NCBI GenBank assembly: GCA_028284665.1
Contig: JANQRG010000035.1
Location: 124,001 to 188,000 of the forward strand
Length of the DNA stretch: 64,000 bases
Direction: 5' to 3'
Origin: Croceivirga sp.
GTDB taxonomy: Bacteria > Bacteroidota > Bacteroidia > Flavobacteriales > Flavobacteriaceae
The notes under the pieces are model-generated. The model was given only the letters and a program-made list of their open reading frames with translations. It did no database searches and was not told the DNA's origin. Made by a program: the position numbers and the translations under genes. This document shows, in pieces, positions 42,492 to 51,332 of the stretch; position 1 is the first letter of the stretch; each line of letters begins with the position of its first letter.

Positions 42492-43564
42492 AACTTTTTC
42501 TCAATAATTTGTTTCATACTCACATCCTGATAGTTGCGTTTGACAAAATCCAAAGCCGTTGACAGGATCTCACCCATAGAATTGCTTTTCTTAAAGGCTA
42601 CATCTGAAGTGTATTCATGCAATTCCCCCTTAAGACGTTCTACATTTTCCGGTAACGAAATGGTATCGTTTTTAGCACAACTCACCAGGCGTTTTATTCG
42701 CGTACCGGAACTTAAAATACGCTTGGCCACAATGGAGCGTTCTTCAATTTTATATTGATTTACAGAATGGTCCTGGAGCTTTTCGGAGACCATTGCCACC
42801 ATCCGGTTGTTTTCCTTAAAAAACTGAGGGAGGTATACTTTGAACTTTCCCTCAAAACACTGTTGGTCAAAATCAATAGCACGGAGGCGGTATACCACAT
42901 GATCAAAATCATGAACGGGAATAATTACGTAATTATAGGAACGCATATCGCCCAACAATCGGATCATACACCGCTCGTTGAATTTTACAAATTCTTTGGC
43001 CAACTGTGCCTTTGCGGATTCTGATAAGCCGGGTAATGACTCTTTAATAAAAACATCCCCAGGTATACCGGGAATATGTTCCTCAATCAAGGTATCCTTA
43101 TATACTAAAAAGTTAAGGTGATATGGTGACAGCATGTGTTCCAGTTCCAGGCCATACACCCTTGAGGCATCCGTCTTCTTTACATAAAAATAGGTGTAGT
43201 TGTCATTAAGTATGTTCCTGACTTTGATCCGGAACGGTTTGGAATTGCCAAAGGTGCAGAAATCTACGGCATCCACGTTTAAATACTCCAGAATACGGTC
43301 ACTTCCATCAGAGTGCAATATTGAATACACTTGTTTTAAACTGAGATCAATATCCTGTCGTTCAAAATCGGGATAATACACCCGGACCCACAATGTATCC
43401 TCACCGTATTCGTCCTCCAGCGCCACCGAACCTGAAAACCGTAGCAGATCTTCATAAAAAATGGGGATCTCAATCTTCCTGCTGTACTTGCCCAAATACC
43501 GGTCTAATTTTTCCTGTATGGGATAGGCCGGTTTTTTCTTGGACATTAATTTTTCATCAGACAT
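42488..43564 (-). CDS. conserved hypothetical protein, possible kinase-like fold
   Basis: Cytoplasmic protein of 358 residues from ATG 43564 (TTG 43585 also open). Not recognised with confidence. The segment around RLLGDMRSYNYVIIPVHDF, then YRLRAIDFDQQCF (about 220-252) has the order of a kinase-like catalytic loop (GDxxxxN) followed by an IDFD metal motif, as in aminoglycoside phosphotransferase-like and HipA-like proteins. EHIPGIPGDVFIKES upstream would be the hinge. A glycine-rich loop was not found. It is convergent with the NdpA-like gene and divergent from the ABC transporter genes. Confidence 0.6.
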   Translation of the reverse strand: MSDEKLMSKKKPAYPIQEKLDRYLGKYSRKIEIPIFYEDLLRFSGSVALEDEYGEDTLWVRVYYPDFERQDIDLSLKQVYSILHSDGSDRILEYLNVDAVDFCTFGNSKPFRIKVRNILNDNYTYFYVKKTDASRVYGLELEHMLSPYHLNFLVYKDTLIEEHIPGIPGDVFIKESLPGLSESAKAQLAKEFVKFNERCMIRLLGDMRSYNYVIIPVHDFDHVVYRLRAIDFDQQCFEGKFKVYLPQFFKENNRMVAMVSEKLQDHSVNQYKIEERSIVAKRILSSGTRIKRLVSCAKNDTISLPENVERLKGELHEYTSDVAFKKSNSMGEILSTALDFVKRNYQDVSMKQIIEKKF

Positions 43565-43632
43565 TCCTAAACTTTTTTGTAACAAACTTGTGCAATCTTC
43601 GTCAAGTTACTATAATCGAGACAAAACACATA

Positions 43633-44535
43633 GTGCCTTTGGAAACTATACTTACAGTTAACAACCTTACCAAAAAATTTGGCTATCTCACTGCCGTTAA
43701 GGACTTGTCCTTTACTATTGAAAAGGGAAACGTATACGGCATTTTAGGGCCTAATGGCAGCGGAAAGTCTACCACATTAGGCATTATTCTCAATGTGGTG
43801 AACAGAACCTCCGGAGATTTTAGTTGGTTTAATGGTACTACCTCCACACATGATGCCTTGAAGAAAGTAGGAGCTATCATTGAACGCCCAAATTTTTACC
43901 CCTATATGTCGGCCGTGAAAAACCTTAAACTGGTGTGCAAGATCAAGGAAGTTCCAGAAGACAGTATTCGGGAAAAACTAGAGCTGGTTGGCCTTTGGGA
44001 GCGAAAGGACAGCAAGTTCCGCACCTACAGTTTAGGGATGAAACAGCGATTGGCAATAGCCTCTGCCCTGCTAAACGATCCTGAAATCCTGATCCTGGAT
44101 GAACCGACCAATGGTTTAGACCCGGCCGGGATCCATCAAATCCGGGAAATCGTAAAAAAAATAGCGGCCCGGGGAACTACGATACTACTCGCTTCCCACC
44201 TCCTGGATGAAGTTGAAAAGGTATGCTCCCATGTCGTCATTTTGAGAAAAGGGGAAAAACTATATTCCGGCCCCGTAGATGATATGCTGGCCAGCCATGG
44301 CTTTTTTGAATTGCGAACGGAAGACATGGGTAAACTGAAGGAAGTGCTAAGCAAACATCCCAGCTTTGGAAAAATAAACGGAGAAAATGGTACCCTTACA
44401 GCCTATTTAAAAGAAGAAATGAATGCCGAGGAACTGAACAGAATGCTTTTCGAAACAGGCATAGTGTTGTCCCATCTGGTGAAACGAAAAGAAAGCCTGG
44501 AGGAGCAATTTTTAACACTGACCAAAAACAACTAA
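43633..44535 (+). CDS. ABC transporter ATP-binding protein (ABC-2 type)
   Basis: Cytoplasmic ATPase subunit of an ABC-2 exporter, about 300 residues. Walker A GPNGSGKST, Q-loop region, signature YSLGMKQRLAIASA, Walker B LILDEPTNGLDP, and the H-loop ASHLLDEVEK are all intact. The C-terminal extension fits exporters of the NatA/CcmA/lantibiotic-immunity type. No ATG is near; GTG 43633 or TTG 43639 is used, and a long frame upstream is antisense to the previous gene. It is separated from the permease by three bases, so they form one system. Confidence 0.92.
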   Translation: MPLETILTVNNLTKKFGYLTAVKDLSFTIEKGNVYGILGPNGSGKSTTLGIILNVVNRTSGDFSWFNGTTSTHDALKKVGAIIERPNFYPYMSAVKNLKLVCKIKEVPEDSIREKLELVGLWERKDSKFRTYSLGMKQRLAIASALLNDPEILILDEPTNGLDPAGIHQIREIVKKIAARGTTILLASHLLDEVEKVCSHVVILRKGEKLYSGPVDDMLASHGFFELRTEDMGKLKEVLSKHPSFGKINGENGTLTAYLKEEMNAEELNRMLFETGIVLSHLVKRKESLEEQFLTLTKNN

Positions 44536-44538
44536 ACC

Positions 44539-45372
44539 ATGGTGCGATTACTCCAAATAGAATTTATAAAGCTGTGGAACAATCGGGCCAGCAAGATATT
44601 AATTACTTCCTATTTTGTGCTACTGACCTCCATAGCCTTAATCGCGGCCATTAAATTTGACATAGGGCCAGTACAATTTCATTTGGCAGACCAGGGCATC
44701 TTTAATTTTCCCTATATCTGGCACTTCAACACCTTTGTCACTGCCATCTTTAAGTTGTTTTTGGCGATCGTGATCGTTTCCATGATGGCCAATGAATACA
44801 GCAACAAGACCATAAAGCAAAATTTGATCGATGGGCTATCGAAAAAAGAGTTTATTCTTTCCAAATTTCTTACAGTCGTCTCTTTTGCGGCAATTTCCAC
44901 CGTATTTGTTTTTGTAGTCTCCATGATTTTGGGCTTGGTTTATTCTGATTATAACGAGCTCTCCATTATATTTTCCGACTTGGAATTCTTGGTAGCCTTC
45001 TTTGTCAAACTTGTAGGTTTCTTTTCCTTTTGCTTGTTCCTGGGAATCTTCGTAAAACGTTCGGCTTTTGCCCTGGGATTTCTCATCCTTTGGCAAATAT
45101 TTGAAGGATTTGTACGCGGAATGCTACGTTGGAAAGTTTTGGGCAGCGATTCCACCGATGCCGTAATGGGTTTCTTTCCGTTAAATTCAATGTTCAATCT
45201 GATCAAGGAGCCTTTTACGCGCTTGAGTGCCGTTCAAAATGTTGCGAGCCAGATTGGTGAGGATTTTGAACTGAATTATCATGTGCATTGGTATGAGATC
45301 GTGATCGTTCTCGGTTGGACGGCTATTTTTGTCTATTTGTCCTATGCACTATTAAAAAAGCGTGATTTGTAG
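44539..45372 (+). CDS. ABC-2 type transporter permease
   Basis: Inner-membrane subunit of 277 residues with six predicted helices, partner of the ATPase three bases upstream. The first helix begins after LLQIEFIKLWNNRASKILI, then a loop with MMANEYSNKTIKQNLIDGLS (typical NEYxxxTxxQ of ABC-2 permeases), and four further helices. The loop motif predicts an exporter similar to bacitracin or lantibiotic-resistance and Na+ exporters; substrate unknown. The next gene follows after 26 nt. Confidence 0.9.
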   Translation: MVRLLQIEFIKLWNNRASKILITSYFVLLTSIALIAAIKFDIGPVQFHLADQGIFNFPYIWHFNTFVTAIFKLFLAIVIVSMMANEYSNKTIKQNLIDGLSKKEFILSKFLTVVSFAAISTVFVFVVSMILGLVYSDYNELSIIFSDLEFLVAFFVKLVGFFSFCLFLGIFVKRSAFALGFLILWQIFEGFVRGMLRWKVLGSDSTDAVMGFFPLNSMFNLIKEPFTRLSAVQNVASQIGEDFELNYHVHWYEIVIVLGWTAIFVYLSYALLKKRDL

Positions 45373-45398
45373 TATCTTACAATGTCTGAAGATGCTGT

Positions 45399-47126
45399 AT
45401 GAGAAAAAAATTGCTCCTTTTTCTTGCACTGTGCGTTACTACCTATGGTATTTCACAAGAATGCCCGGATTTGTTGAATCCCGTAGATGGCGCTACCAAT
45501 GTTGCTGTAGACGCCACAATTTCCTGGGAAGTCGTGGATGGCATTCCCAGTTATGGGATCCAACTCGGAACTACTCCGGGGGGCAATGATATAGCAGATG
45601 CTTTGGTGGGTAGTGCCACTTCATATACGCCACCGCAAGGGCTCCCCGAAAATACCACAATTTATGTAACCATTATTCTTGATTTTTTTCAAGGACAGTC
45701 CGATATCTTTTGTAGTGGGCAATTCTTTAGAACTGAAGATGTGACCACCCCACCAGAATGCACTGACATCAGAATACCTGCTGATGGTGCAACAGATGTT
45801 AGTGTTTTTACCAATGTGGTCTGGAATTATGCGCCAACAGCAACAAGTTATGATGTCATCATTGGAACAGATCCGGTCTCAGGTGATATTGCAAATTTGA
45901 ACGTAGCAGATCTTAATTATGATCCACCGGGGGAACTGCCTGAAAACAGTGTGATCTATGTTCGAATAATTCCCCGTAACGAGAATGGCACGGCAGCGAA
46001 CTGCACCCAGTTCAGTTTCACTACACGTGAGCCGGCGCCGTTACCAGATTGCACAAGTATGATACAACCTGCGGACGGAGAAATAGATGTAGCGCTAACG
46101 CCTTTATTGGAATGGGCTGCTGTACCCGGTGCAACAGCCTATAAAGTGACCATTGGCACTACGCCAACAGCCCGTGATGTGCTTGATGAGGCAATTTTTT
46201 TTACGAATAGCACCTTTGTAATTGACTTTGAACCCAATCGAACTTTTTTTATCACCATTGTCCCCTTTAACGATTCCGGAGATGCCATTGGCTGTGGCCA
46301 GGAAACGTTTTCAACTTTGGTGGGCTGTAATCCATTTTTTGATCCCAATGTTGGGGAACTTGTTACGCCAAACCCGGAATTGGATTTTCCCGACGACTTT
46401 ACCTTTTGTGAGAATTTTGAACCCCTATCGCTAACTGCCCCGGAAGGAGCAGATGGGTATCGCTGGGGGCGGGTAGATGCTATTGGCAATCCCTCTATTA
46501 TTCAGGAAGGCACCGATGTTACTATTGACGAACCCGGGAATTATTTCCTTGAAGCCTACAACACAGTTTCAGCATCAGGAAGTACCATAGAATGTCCTAC
46601 CATTTTGGATTTTAGCGTAGTGTCTTCAGAAATTGCTACTATTGACAACCTTGATATTAGAGATACAGGAACGGCCTTAGATATTACTGTAGAAGTATCA
46701 GGCATAGGGGATTACGAATTTGCTATTGGCAATATAGACGGTCCCTATCAGGACAGCAATGTGCTCCGGGGAGTCCCTCCCGGGAACCGGACCATTTATG
46801 TACGGGATAAAAACGGCTGTGGTATCGCACAAGAAACTTTTGAACAGAACCTTACGGCGGAGGGATTTCCCAAATTTTTCACTCCAAACGGTGATAACAT
46901 CAATGATTTTTGGCAGTTCATCCAACCTGAAGAAGGGGAAAACATCGTCCTGCAAAGCATTCAGATCTATGATCGTTTCGGTAAATTTCTACGAGAGATT
47001 GACCAAAACTCCCAGGGTTGGGACGGCACCTTTAACGGGAGACAGCTTCCGGCAGGGAGCTATTGGTTTAAAGCAATTGATGACCAGGATCGTATGGTGC
47101 AGGGTTTCTTCGCTTTGAAACGGTAA
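45399..47126 (+). CDS. T9SS type B sorting domain surface protein with three Fn3-like repeats
   Basis: Secreted cell-surface protein of 575 residues. A signal peptide (about 1-19, TYGISQ) precedes three tandem repeats of about 100 residues, each starting C-[TPL]...P-DGAT/E-V and containing SYGIQLGTTP or like (about 22-120, 125-220, 227-315). A further beta domain follows (about 330-470). The C-terminal 85 residues (FPKFFTPNGDNINDFWQF through the DRFGKFLREI and WDGTFNGRQLPAGSYWF stretches) form the gliding-motility type C-terminal domain (TIGR04131-like), the signal for type IX secretion. The export system itself is not in the window. Confidence 0.9.
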   Translation: MRKKLLLFLALCVTTYGISQECPDLLNPVDGATNVAVDATISWEVVDGIPSYGIQLGTTPGGNDIADALVGSATSYTPPQGLPENTTIYVTIILDFFQGQSDIFCSGQFFRTEDVTTPPECTDIRIPADGATDVSVFTNVVWNYAPTATSYDVIIGTDPVSGDIANLNVADLNYDPPGELPENSVIYVRIIPRNENGTAANCTQFSFTTREPAPLPDCTSMIQPADGEIDVALTPLLEWAAVPGATAYKVTIGTTPTARDVLDEAIFFTNSTFVIDFEPNRTFFITIVPFNDSGDAIGCGQETFSTLVGCNPFFDPNVGELVTPNPELDFPDDFTFCENFEPLSLTAPEGADGYRWGRVDAIGNPSIIQEGTDVTIDEPGNYFLEAYNTVSASGSTIECPTILDFSVVSSEIATIDNLDIRDTGTALDITVEVSGIGDYEFAIGNIDGPYQDSNVLRGVPPGNRTIYVRDKNGCGIAQETFEQNLTAEGFPKFFTPNGDNINDFWQFIQPEEGENIVLQSIQIYDRFGKFLREIDQNSQGWDGTFNGRQLPAGSYWFKAIDDQDRMVQGFFALKR

Positions 47127-47166
47127 CTAATAGTGTGCTCAGCTTTCGTGTACTCCCCTCCTTTCA

Positions 47167-47174
47167 TAACTTTG
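47167..47174 (+). promoter_or_regulatory. -7 promoter element for uvrB
   Basis: TAACTTTG, an exact TAnnTTTG match, ends five nt before the uvrB ATG at 47179. Transcription would start at or next to the start codon, giving a leaderless mRNA. Confidence 0.5.
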
Positions 47175-47178
47175 ATCT

Positions 47179-49167
47179 ATGAAATTTAAAGTCGTTTCCG
47201 AATTTGATCCTACGGGAGATCAACCTCAAGCTATCTCTCAACTTGCCCAGGGTATCCTTTCCAAGGAGCGGCATCAAACCCTTCTGGGTGTAACAGGATC
47301 CGGAAAAACCTTTACGGTGGCCAATGTGGTAGCCCAGGTACAACGGCCAACCTTGGTTTTGGCGCATAATAAGACCCTTGCAGCACAGCTCTATTCCGAG
47401 TTTAAACAGTTTTTTCCCGAGAATGCTATTGAGTATTTTGTCTCCTACTACGATTACTATCAACCGGAAGCCTACATCCCGACCAGCGGAACGTATATTG
47501 AAAAGGACCTCTCCATAAATGAGGATATTGAAAAACTTCGGCTGAGTACAACTTCCTCTTTGCTTTCCGGCCGAAGGGATGTTTTAGTAGTTGCCTCCGT
47601 CTCTTGTTTGTATGGAATTGGGAATCCCATAGAATTTCAAAAGAACGTCATTACTATCCATCGCGACCAGGTCATCTCCCGGACTAAATTATTGCACCAA
47701 CTGGTCCAGAGTCTTTATTCCCGGACTACCGGTGATTTCAGGAATGGTAATTTTAGGGTAAAGGGCGATGTAGTAGATGTTTTTCCGGGCTATGCCGATC
47801 ACGCTTTCCGCATCCATTTTTTTGGTGATGAGATTGAAGAAATTGAAGCACTGGACCCGCACAACAATAGTGTGATTGAGATCTATGACAATCTCAATAT
47901 CTATCCTGCTAACATGTTTGTCACTTCTCCGGACGTATTACAGAATGCCATCCGGGAAATTCAGGATGACCTTGTAAAACAAGTAGATTATTTTAAGGAA
48001 ATTGGCAGACCTTTGGAAGCCAAACGACTCGAGGAACGCACCAATTTTGACCTCGAGATGATTCGGGAATTGGGGTATTGTTCCGGTATCGAAAACTATT
48101 CCCGCTATCTGGATGGTCGGGCGCCAGGGACGCGACCCTTTTGCTTGTTGGACTACTTTCCCAGGGATTATCTCATGGTTGTGGATGAGAGCCATGTAAC
48201 CATTCCGCAAGTACATGCCATGTATGGCGGCGACCGTTCTCGTAAAGAGAATTTGGTGGAATACGGATTCCGGCTGCCGGCAGCGCTGGACAACCGACCA
48301 CTAAAGTTTGAGGAATTTGAAGCCCTTCAAAATCAGGTAATCTATGTAAGCGCCACACCTGCGGAATACGAATTGCAATTGAGTGAGGGGGTGTATGTGG
48401 AACAAGTGATCCGGCCGACCGGATTGCTGGACCCTGAGATCGAAGTACGCCCTTCCATAAACCAAATTGATGACCTGGTGGAAGAGATCCAGAAAAGGGT
48501 GGAATTGGATGAGCGGACCTTGGTGACCACGCTAACCAAACGAATGGCGGAGGAACTTACCAAGTATTTAGCGCGGATTGATGTACGATGCAGATACATT
48601 CACAGCGACGTAGATACCCTGGAGCGGGTAGAGATCATGCAGGATCTGCGAAAGGGCCTGTTTGATGTTCTGGTTGGGGTAAACCTGCTACGAGAAGGTT
48701 TGGACCTGCCCGAGGTTTCTCTCGTAGCCATTTTAGATGCGGATAAAGAAGGTTTTTTACGCAGTAACCGATCCCTGACGCAAACCGTGGGCAGGGCAGC
48801 CAGAAACCTAAACGGGAAAGCGATTATGTATGCCGATACGATCACGGAAAGCATGCAAAAAACAATTGACGAAACCAATTACAGAAGGGAGAAGCAGACC
48901 GCCTATAATCTGGAGCACAATATTGTTCCGAAAGCGCTAAATAAGAGTTTGGATAACGCCCTGGCTAAAAACTCTGTATCTACTTACCATTATGAAAAAG
49001 AGGCCCTACGGGCCGCCGAACCGGATCTGGAATATCTTACCCCGGAACAAAAGGAGAAACTGATCCGGCAAAAACGAAAAGCTATGGAAAAGGCAGCAAA
49101 AGAACTCGACTTCATGGAAGCTGCCAAACTTCGGGATGAGATTAAAACACTTCAAGAACAGGAATGA
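47179..49167 (+). CDS. uvrB: excinuclease ABC subunit UvrB
   Basis: ATP-dependent damage-verification subunit of nucleotide excision repair, 662 residues, normal length. Visible are Walker A GVTGSGKTFT (about 39-48), the beta-hairpin region YYDYYQPEAYIP, the helicase motif DESHVTIPQVHAMYGGD, motif VGVNLLREGLDLPEVSLVAILDAD, QTVGRAARN, and the C-terminal UVR domain MEKAAKELDFMEAAKLRDEI that binds UvrC. A strong terminator follows directly. Confidence 0.98.
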   Translation: MKFKVVSEFDPTGDQPQAISQLAQGILSKERHQTLLGVTGSGKTFTVANVVAQVQRPTLVLAHNKTLAAQLYSEFKQFFPENAIEYFVSYYDYYQPEAYIPTSGTYIEKDLSINEDIEKLRLSTTSSLLSGRRDVLVVASVSCLYGIGNPIEFQKNVITIHRDQVISRTKLLHQLVQSLYSRTTGDFRNGNFRVKGDVVDVFPGYADHAFRIHFFGDEIEEIEALDPHNNSVIEIYDNLNIYPANMFVTSPDVLQNAIREIQDDLVKQVDYFKEIGRPLEAKRLEERTNFDLEMIRELGYCSGIENYSRYLDGRAPGTRPFCLLDYFPRDYLMVVDESHVTIPQVHAMYGGDRSRKENLVEYGFRLPAALDNRPLKFEEFEALQNQVIYVSATPAEYELQLSEGVYVEQVIRPTGLLDPEIEVRPSINQIDDLVEEIQKRVELDERTLVTTLTKRMAEELTKYLARIDVRCRYIHSDVDTLERVEIMQDLRKGLFDVLVGVNLLREGLDLPEVSLVAILDADKEGFLRSNRSLTQTVGRAARNLNGKAIMYADTITESMQKTIDETNYRREKQTAYNLEHNIVPKALNKSLDNALAKNSVSTYHYEKEALRAAEPDLEYLTPEQKEKLIRQKRKAMEKAAKELDFMEAAKLRDEIKTLQEQE

Positions 49168-49198
49168 GAAAAGCCCCGCAAGGATGCGGGGCTTTTCT
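49168..49198 (+). terminator. intrinsic terminator after uvrB
   Basis: GAAAAGCCCCGC (49168-49179) and GCGGGGCTTTTC (49186-49197) form a perfect 12-bp stem with a 6-nt loop, starting at the base after the stop codon. The A/T arms give the U-run in either orientation, so it may be bidirectional with hsp20. Confidence 0.9.
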
Positions 49199-49267
49199 AA
49201 CTAACCAACTAAACAAACCAACCATCATGAAATGAGTCATAACGACTCCATGATATTGTCATATTTC

Positions 49268-49690
49268 TTATCCGATTTCGATCAGGCGTTTTGGCTTGGG
49301 TAATGCCTCTTCTTTTTTCGGAAGGGTCAATTTCAAAATACCATCTTCGTAGGCTGCGTTAATATGGTCTGCATCTACAGTTTCGGGAAGTGTGAACGCC
49401 CTTTTAAAAGAAGACACTCGAAACTCCCTTCGGGTATAATGCTCTTCTTTAACTTCTTTTTCCGCTTTTACTTCAGATGAGATGGTGAGCACATCGTTGT
49501 CTACTTCTATGTTAAAATCTTCTTTTTTAAACCCGGGAATGGAAAGTTCCAGAGAAAAGTTTTTTTCTCCCTCCTTAATATTTACCGCAGGAACAGTTGA
49601 CGATACCGTGTTCACCCCACCAAACCAATCGGGCTTGAAAAATTCATCGAATACACTTGGGAATATTAAATTGTTTCTTTTTGCTAACAT
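49268..49690 (-). CDS. Hsp20/alpha-crystallin family small heat-shock protein
   Basis: Cytoplasmic ATP-independent chaperone that holds unfolding proteins, 140 residues. The alpha-crystallin domain (about 35-135) has EKNFSLELSIPGFKKEDFNI, VLTISSEVKAEKEVK, the typical RREFRVSSFKRAFTLPETVD, and the A-x-x-x-G-[IV]-L motif as AAYEDGILKLTLPK. The C-terminal IxI-type anchor is LIEIG. ATG 49690 gives the usual N terminus; upstream frame adds ten residues. The 280-nt spacer upstream was not resolved into a heat-shock promoter. Confidence 0.94.
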   Translation of the reverse strand: MLAKRNNLIFPSVFDEFFKPDWFGGVNTVSSTVPAVNIKEGEKNFSLELSIPGFKKEDFNIEVDNDVLTISSEVKAEKEVKEEHYTRREFRVSSFKRAFTLPETVDADHINAAYEDGILKLTLPKKEEALPKPKRLIEIG

Positions 49691-49923
49691 GGTGATTAAT
49701 TTTTGTATTAAACTCACCATCTAATAGACAAAAGGCGTACCAATGCTATTTTATGTCATTTTGGCATATTATCAACAAAAAGAATGTGTCAATATGTCGT
49801 TTCTTCTTTGCTGTGAGGGCAATTAGGCGATTCGACCTATTTGTCGCGGCCTCATAGTAAAGGGCGCTCGGAAGGTACTGTTGATTTTTTGCTGAGGCAG
49901 AAATTCACAGGTAGCAAAAACAA

Positions 49924-49948
49924 AAAATCCCGGATAATCCGGGATTTT
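49924..49948 (-). terminator. intrinsic terminator after the 49977 gene
   Basis: AAAATCCCGGA (49924-49934), loop TAA, TCCGGGATTTT (49938-49948) form a perfect 11-bp hairpin 28 nt after the minus-strand stop. On that strand it continues with a T-run (TTTTTTG). Suited to stop the small secreted-protein gene. Confidence 0.85.
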
Positions 49949-49976
49949 CATGACTAATTCAAATAATTACAGTGCT

Positions 49977-50309
49977 TTAGGCCGTAATTCGTACAGGGAT
50001 GGTATAAAGCTTCCCTTCTTTTGCATTTTGTAACTCTACCTTCTTGTAATTCAGTCTGCCTTTTAAAAAGGCTTCCAAAGCTTCATCCTCTGTATATACA
50101 GACAACACCACGATTTCACCTTCTTTATTGATGGTAAACCGTATATCCGCAGTTACCTCATCCTGAACTTCAAAAGTGTTTGCTTCTAATATCTTGTAAA
50201 TCTGGCTAGAAAGCTTTTCCGTTGGATTAGAGGTTCCTGGAGTGGTGGCAGAAACTGTGGCTGTAGCAAACAACGCTGCAGCTACAAAAACTAGACTAAT
50301 TTTTCTCAT
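49977..50309 (-). CDS. small secreted protein, paralogue of 50717
   Basis: Exported protein of 110 residues from ATG 50309 (a longer frame to 50390 lacks a good signal peptide). Signal peptide to about residue 22 (TVSATTP). The mature part, about 85 residues, has the order helix (EKLSSQIYKIL) then strands (VTADIRFTINKEGEIVVLSV, EGKLYTIPVRITA), like a small TonB C-terminal domain. The neighbour at 50717 shares the pattern helix, A-RxxFxxN-G-IxVLxV and the end VxVRIT. Function unknown; both have their own terminators. Confidence 0.75.
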   Translation of the reverse strand: MRKISLVFVAAALFATATVSATTPGTSNPTEKLSSQIYKILEANTFEVQDEVTADIRFTINKEGEIVVLSVYTEDEALEAFLKGRLNYKKVELQNAKEGKLYTIPVRITA

Positions 50310-50664
50310 GATGATTTCGTTTTTTGAGATTTGATAAATTTGATGAATATGTATAGAAGACGCCGGAAAAATGAGAATGTTACAGTACATTATGATTTTA
50401 ACACTCTTTTAAAGCTTTCACCCCCCTTACATTAGTTGCTGTAAAATTACAATGTAGCCCCTCTTCCAGATCATTGTCGGCTTGAATTTAATGTATATTT
50501 AAGATCGATAACCTTCTGCTAAAATTGAATCCTCCCGTAGCATTTTACCCCTACATCAATCATATTTTCTTAAAATATCATAAAGATCAGGTGAAATAAC
50601 AACGAATTCGGCTGCCCACTATCAGCTCTATTAACCCGTGTACTTTTACATGCGAAAAATAAAA
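50310..50664. other. intergenic region between two small secreted-protein genes
   Basis: No gene was found in this 355-nt stretch. It should hold the promoter of the 50309 gene. It is very AT-rich, with only weak -7-like words. An open reading frame of a few dozen codons was not convincing. Confidence 0.5.
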
Positions 50665-50666
50665 AA

Positions 50667-50691
50667 GGGTAATGTTACCATAACATTACCC
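50667..50691 (-). terminator. intrinsic terminator after the 50717 gene
   Basis: GGGTAATGTTA (50667-50677), loop CCA, TAACATTACCC (50681-50691) form a perfect 11-bp hairpin. On the minus strand it is followed by TTTTTTATTTTT. It lies 26 nt after the stop. Confidence 0.88.
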
Positions 50692-50716
50692 CACTACTAC
50701 ACCCTAAATGCCGAGA

Positions 50717-51052
50717 TCAGGAGGTGATCCGGACATCTACAGCAAATACTTTTCCACGTGCGGCATTACCCGCTGCGATGATCCTGCCTTCCAGCCTTCG
50801 GTCGATAAATAGTCTTACATCCTTCCTTTTTGTAATAACTTCCAAAACTTCGATCCTCCCCTGTTCATTTACTTTGAATACTACCCGGGCGGTAGCATCC
50901 CGATGGCGTACCAAAATGTGATTATCTGATAAGATGCTCTGAAGCTGTTCGGTGATACTCACTTTTGGGTTTTTTGCCTCGGGGGCATTAGCAGTAACCA
51001 ATACGGCACAAAACAAAGCGGCTAAGACAATAAACATGTTCTTTTTTCTCAT
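50717..51052 (-). CDS. small secreted protein, paralogue of 49977
   Basis: Exported protein of 111 residues with a signal peptide to about residue 22 (VLVTANAP). The mature domain reads like its neighbour (ITEQLQSILSDN, ATARVVFKVNEQGRIEVLEV, GKVFAVDVRITS) with the spacing conserved, so the two arose by tandem duplication and have diverged strongly. It may be a beta-alpha-beta TonB C-like domain without the helix for membrane anchoring. Role unknown. A MITE-like element lies about 100 nt upstream. Confidence 0.75.
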   Translation of the reverse strand: MRKKNMFIVLAALFCAVLVTANAPEAKNPKVSITEQLQSILSDNHILVRHRDATARVVFKVNEQGRIEVLEVITKRKDVRLFIDRRLEGRIIAAGNAARGKVFAVDVRITS

Positions 51053-51230
51053 GACTTTCCGATTTTAAGATTATGAATTGATTGATGCTATACCGAAAAG
51101 ACGACGGCAACGGAAAGTAGGTTACAGGGATGCTGTTTTTTAACGCATTTTTAATGAACTCTTTTAGACTTTTTGGATTGAAGCGAAAATCAGATGTTTT
51201 TTGTCCGATTAAAGACTTTTTTGAGTTGCA

Positions 51231-51251
51231 CCCGCCTGCCGTGCGGGCAGG
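51231..51251. repeat. GC-rich palindromic insertion inside MITE-like copy 2
   Basis: CCTGCC (51235-51240) and GGCAGG (51246-51251) form the stem with a short loop. The bases just outside match copy 1 directly, so this 21-nt stretch is an insertion with no visible target duplication. Similar GC-rich hairpins are at 51305 and 11759. Confidence 0.8.
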
Positions 51252-51304
51252 TAGCAGGGCTACGGAAGGAAAAAAAGACAAAAAGCGGGCGAAAAAGAGC
51301 AATT

Positions 51305-51332
51305 CCTGCCCGCTTGCCGCAAGGCAGGCAGG
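51305..51332. repeat. GC-rich palindromic insertion inside MITE-like copy 2
   Basis: CCTGCC (51305-51310) and GGCAGG (51327-51332) form the outer stem, with CTTG/CAAG as an inner stem. Copy 1 continues straight from ATTC to TTTTAGCC at this point, so 27 nt are inserted here. Confidence 0.8.

Noticed and set aside
43393-43632. 80-codon upstream extension of the ABC ATPase
   Set aside because: It is antisense to the convergent hypothetical gene and the homologous region begins at GTG 43633.
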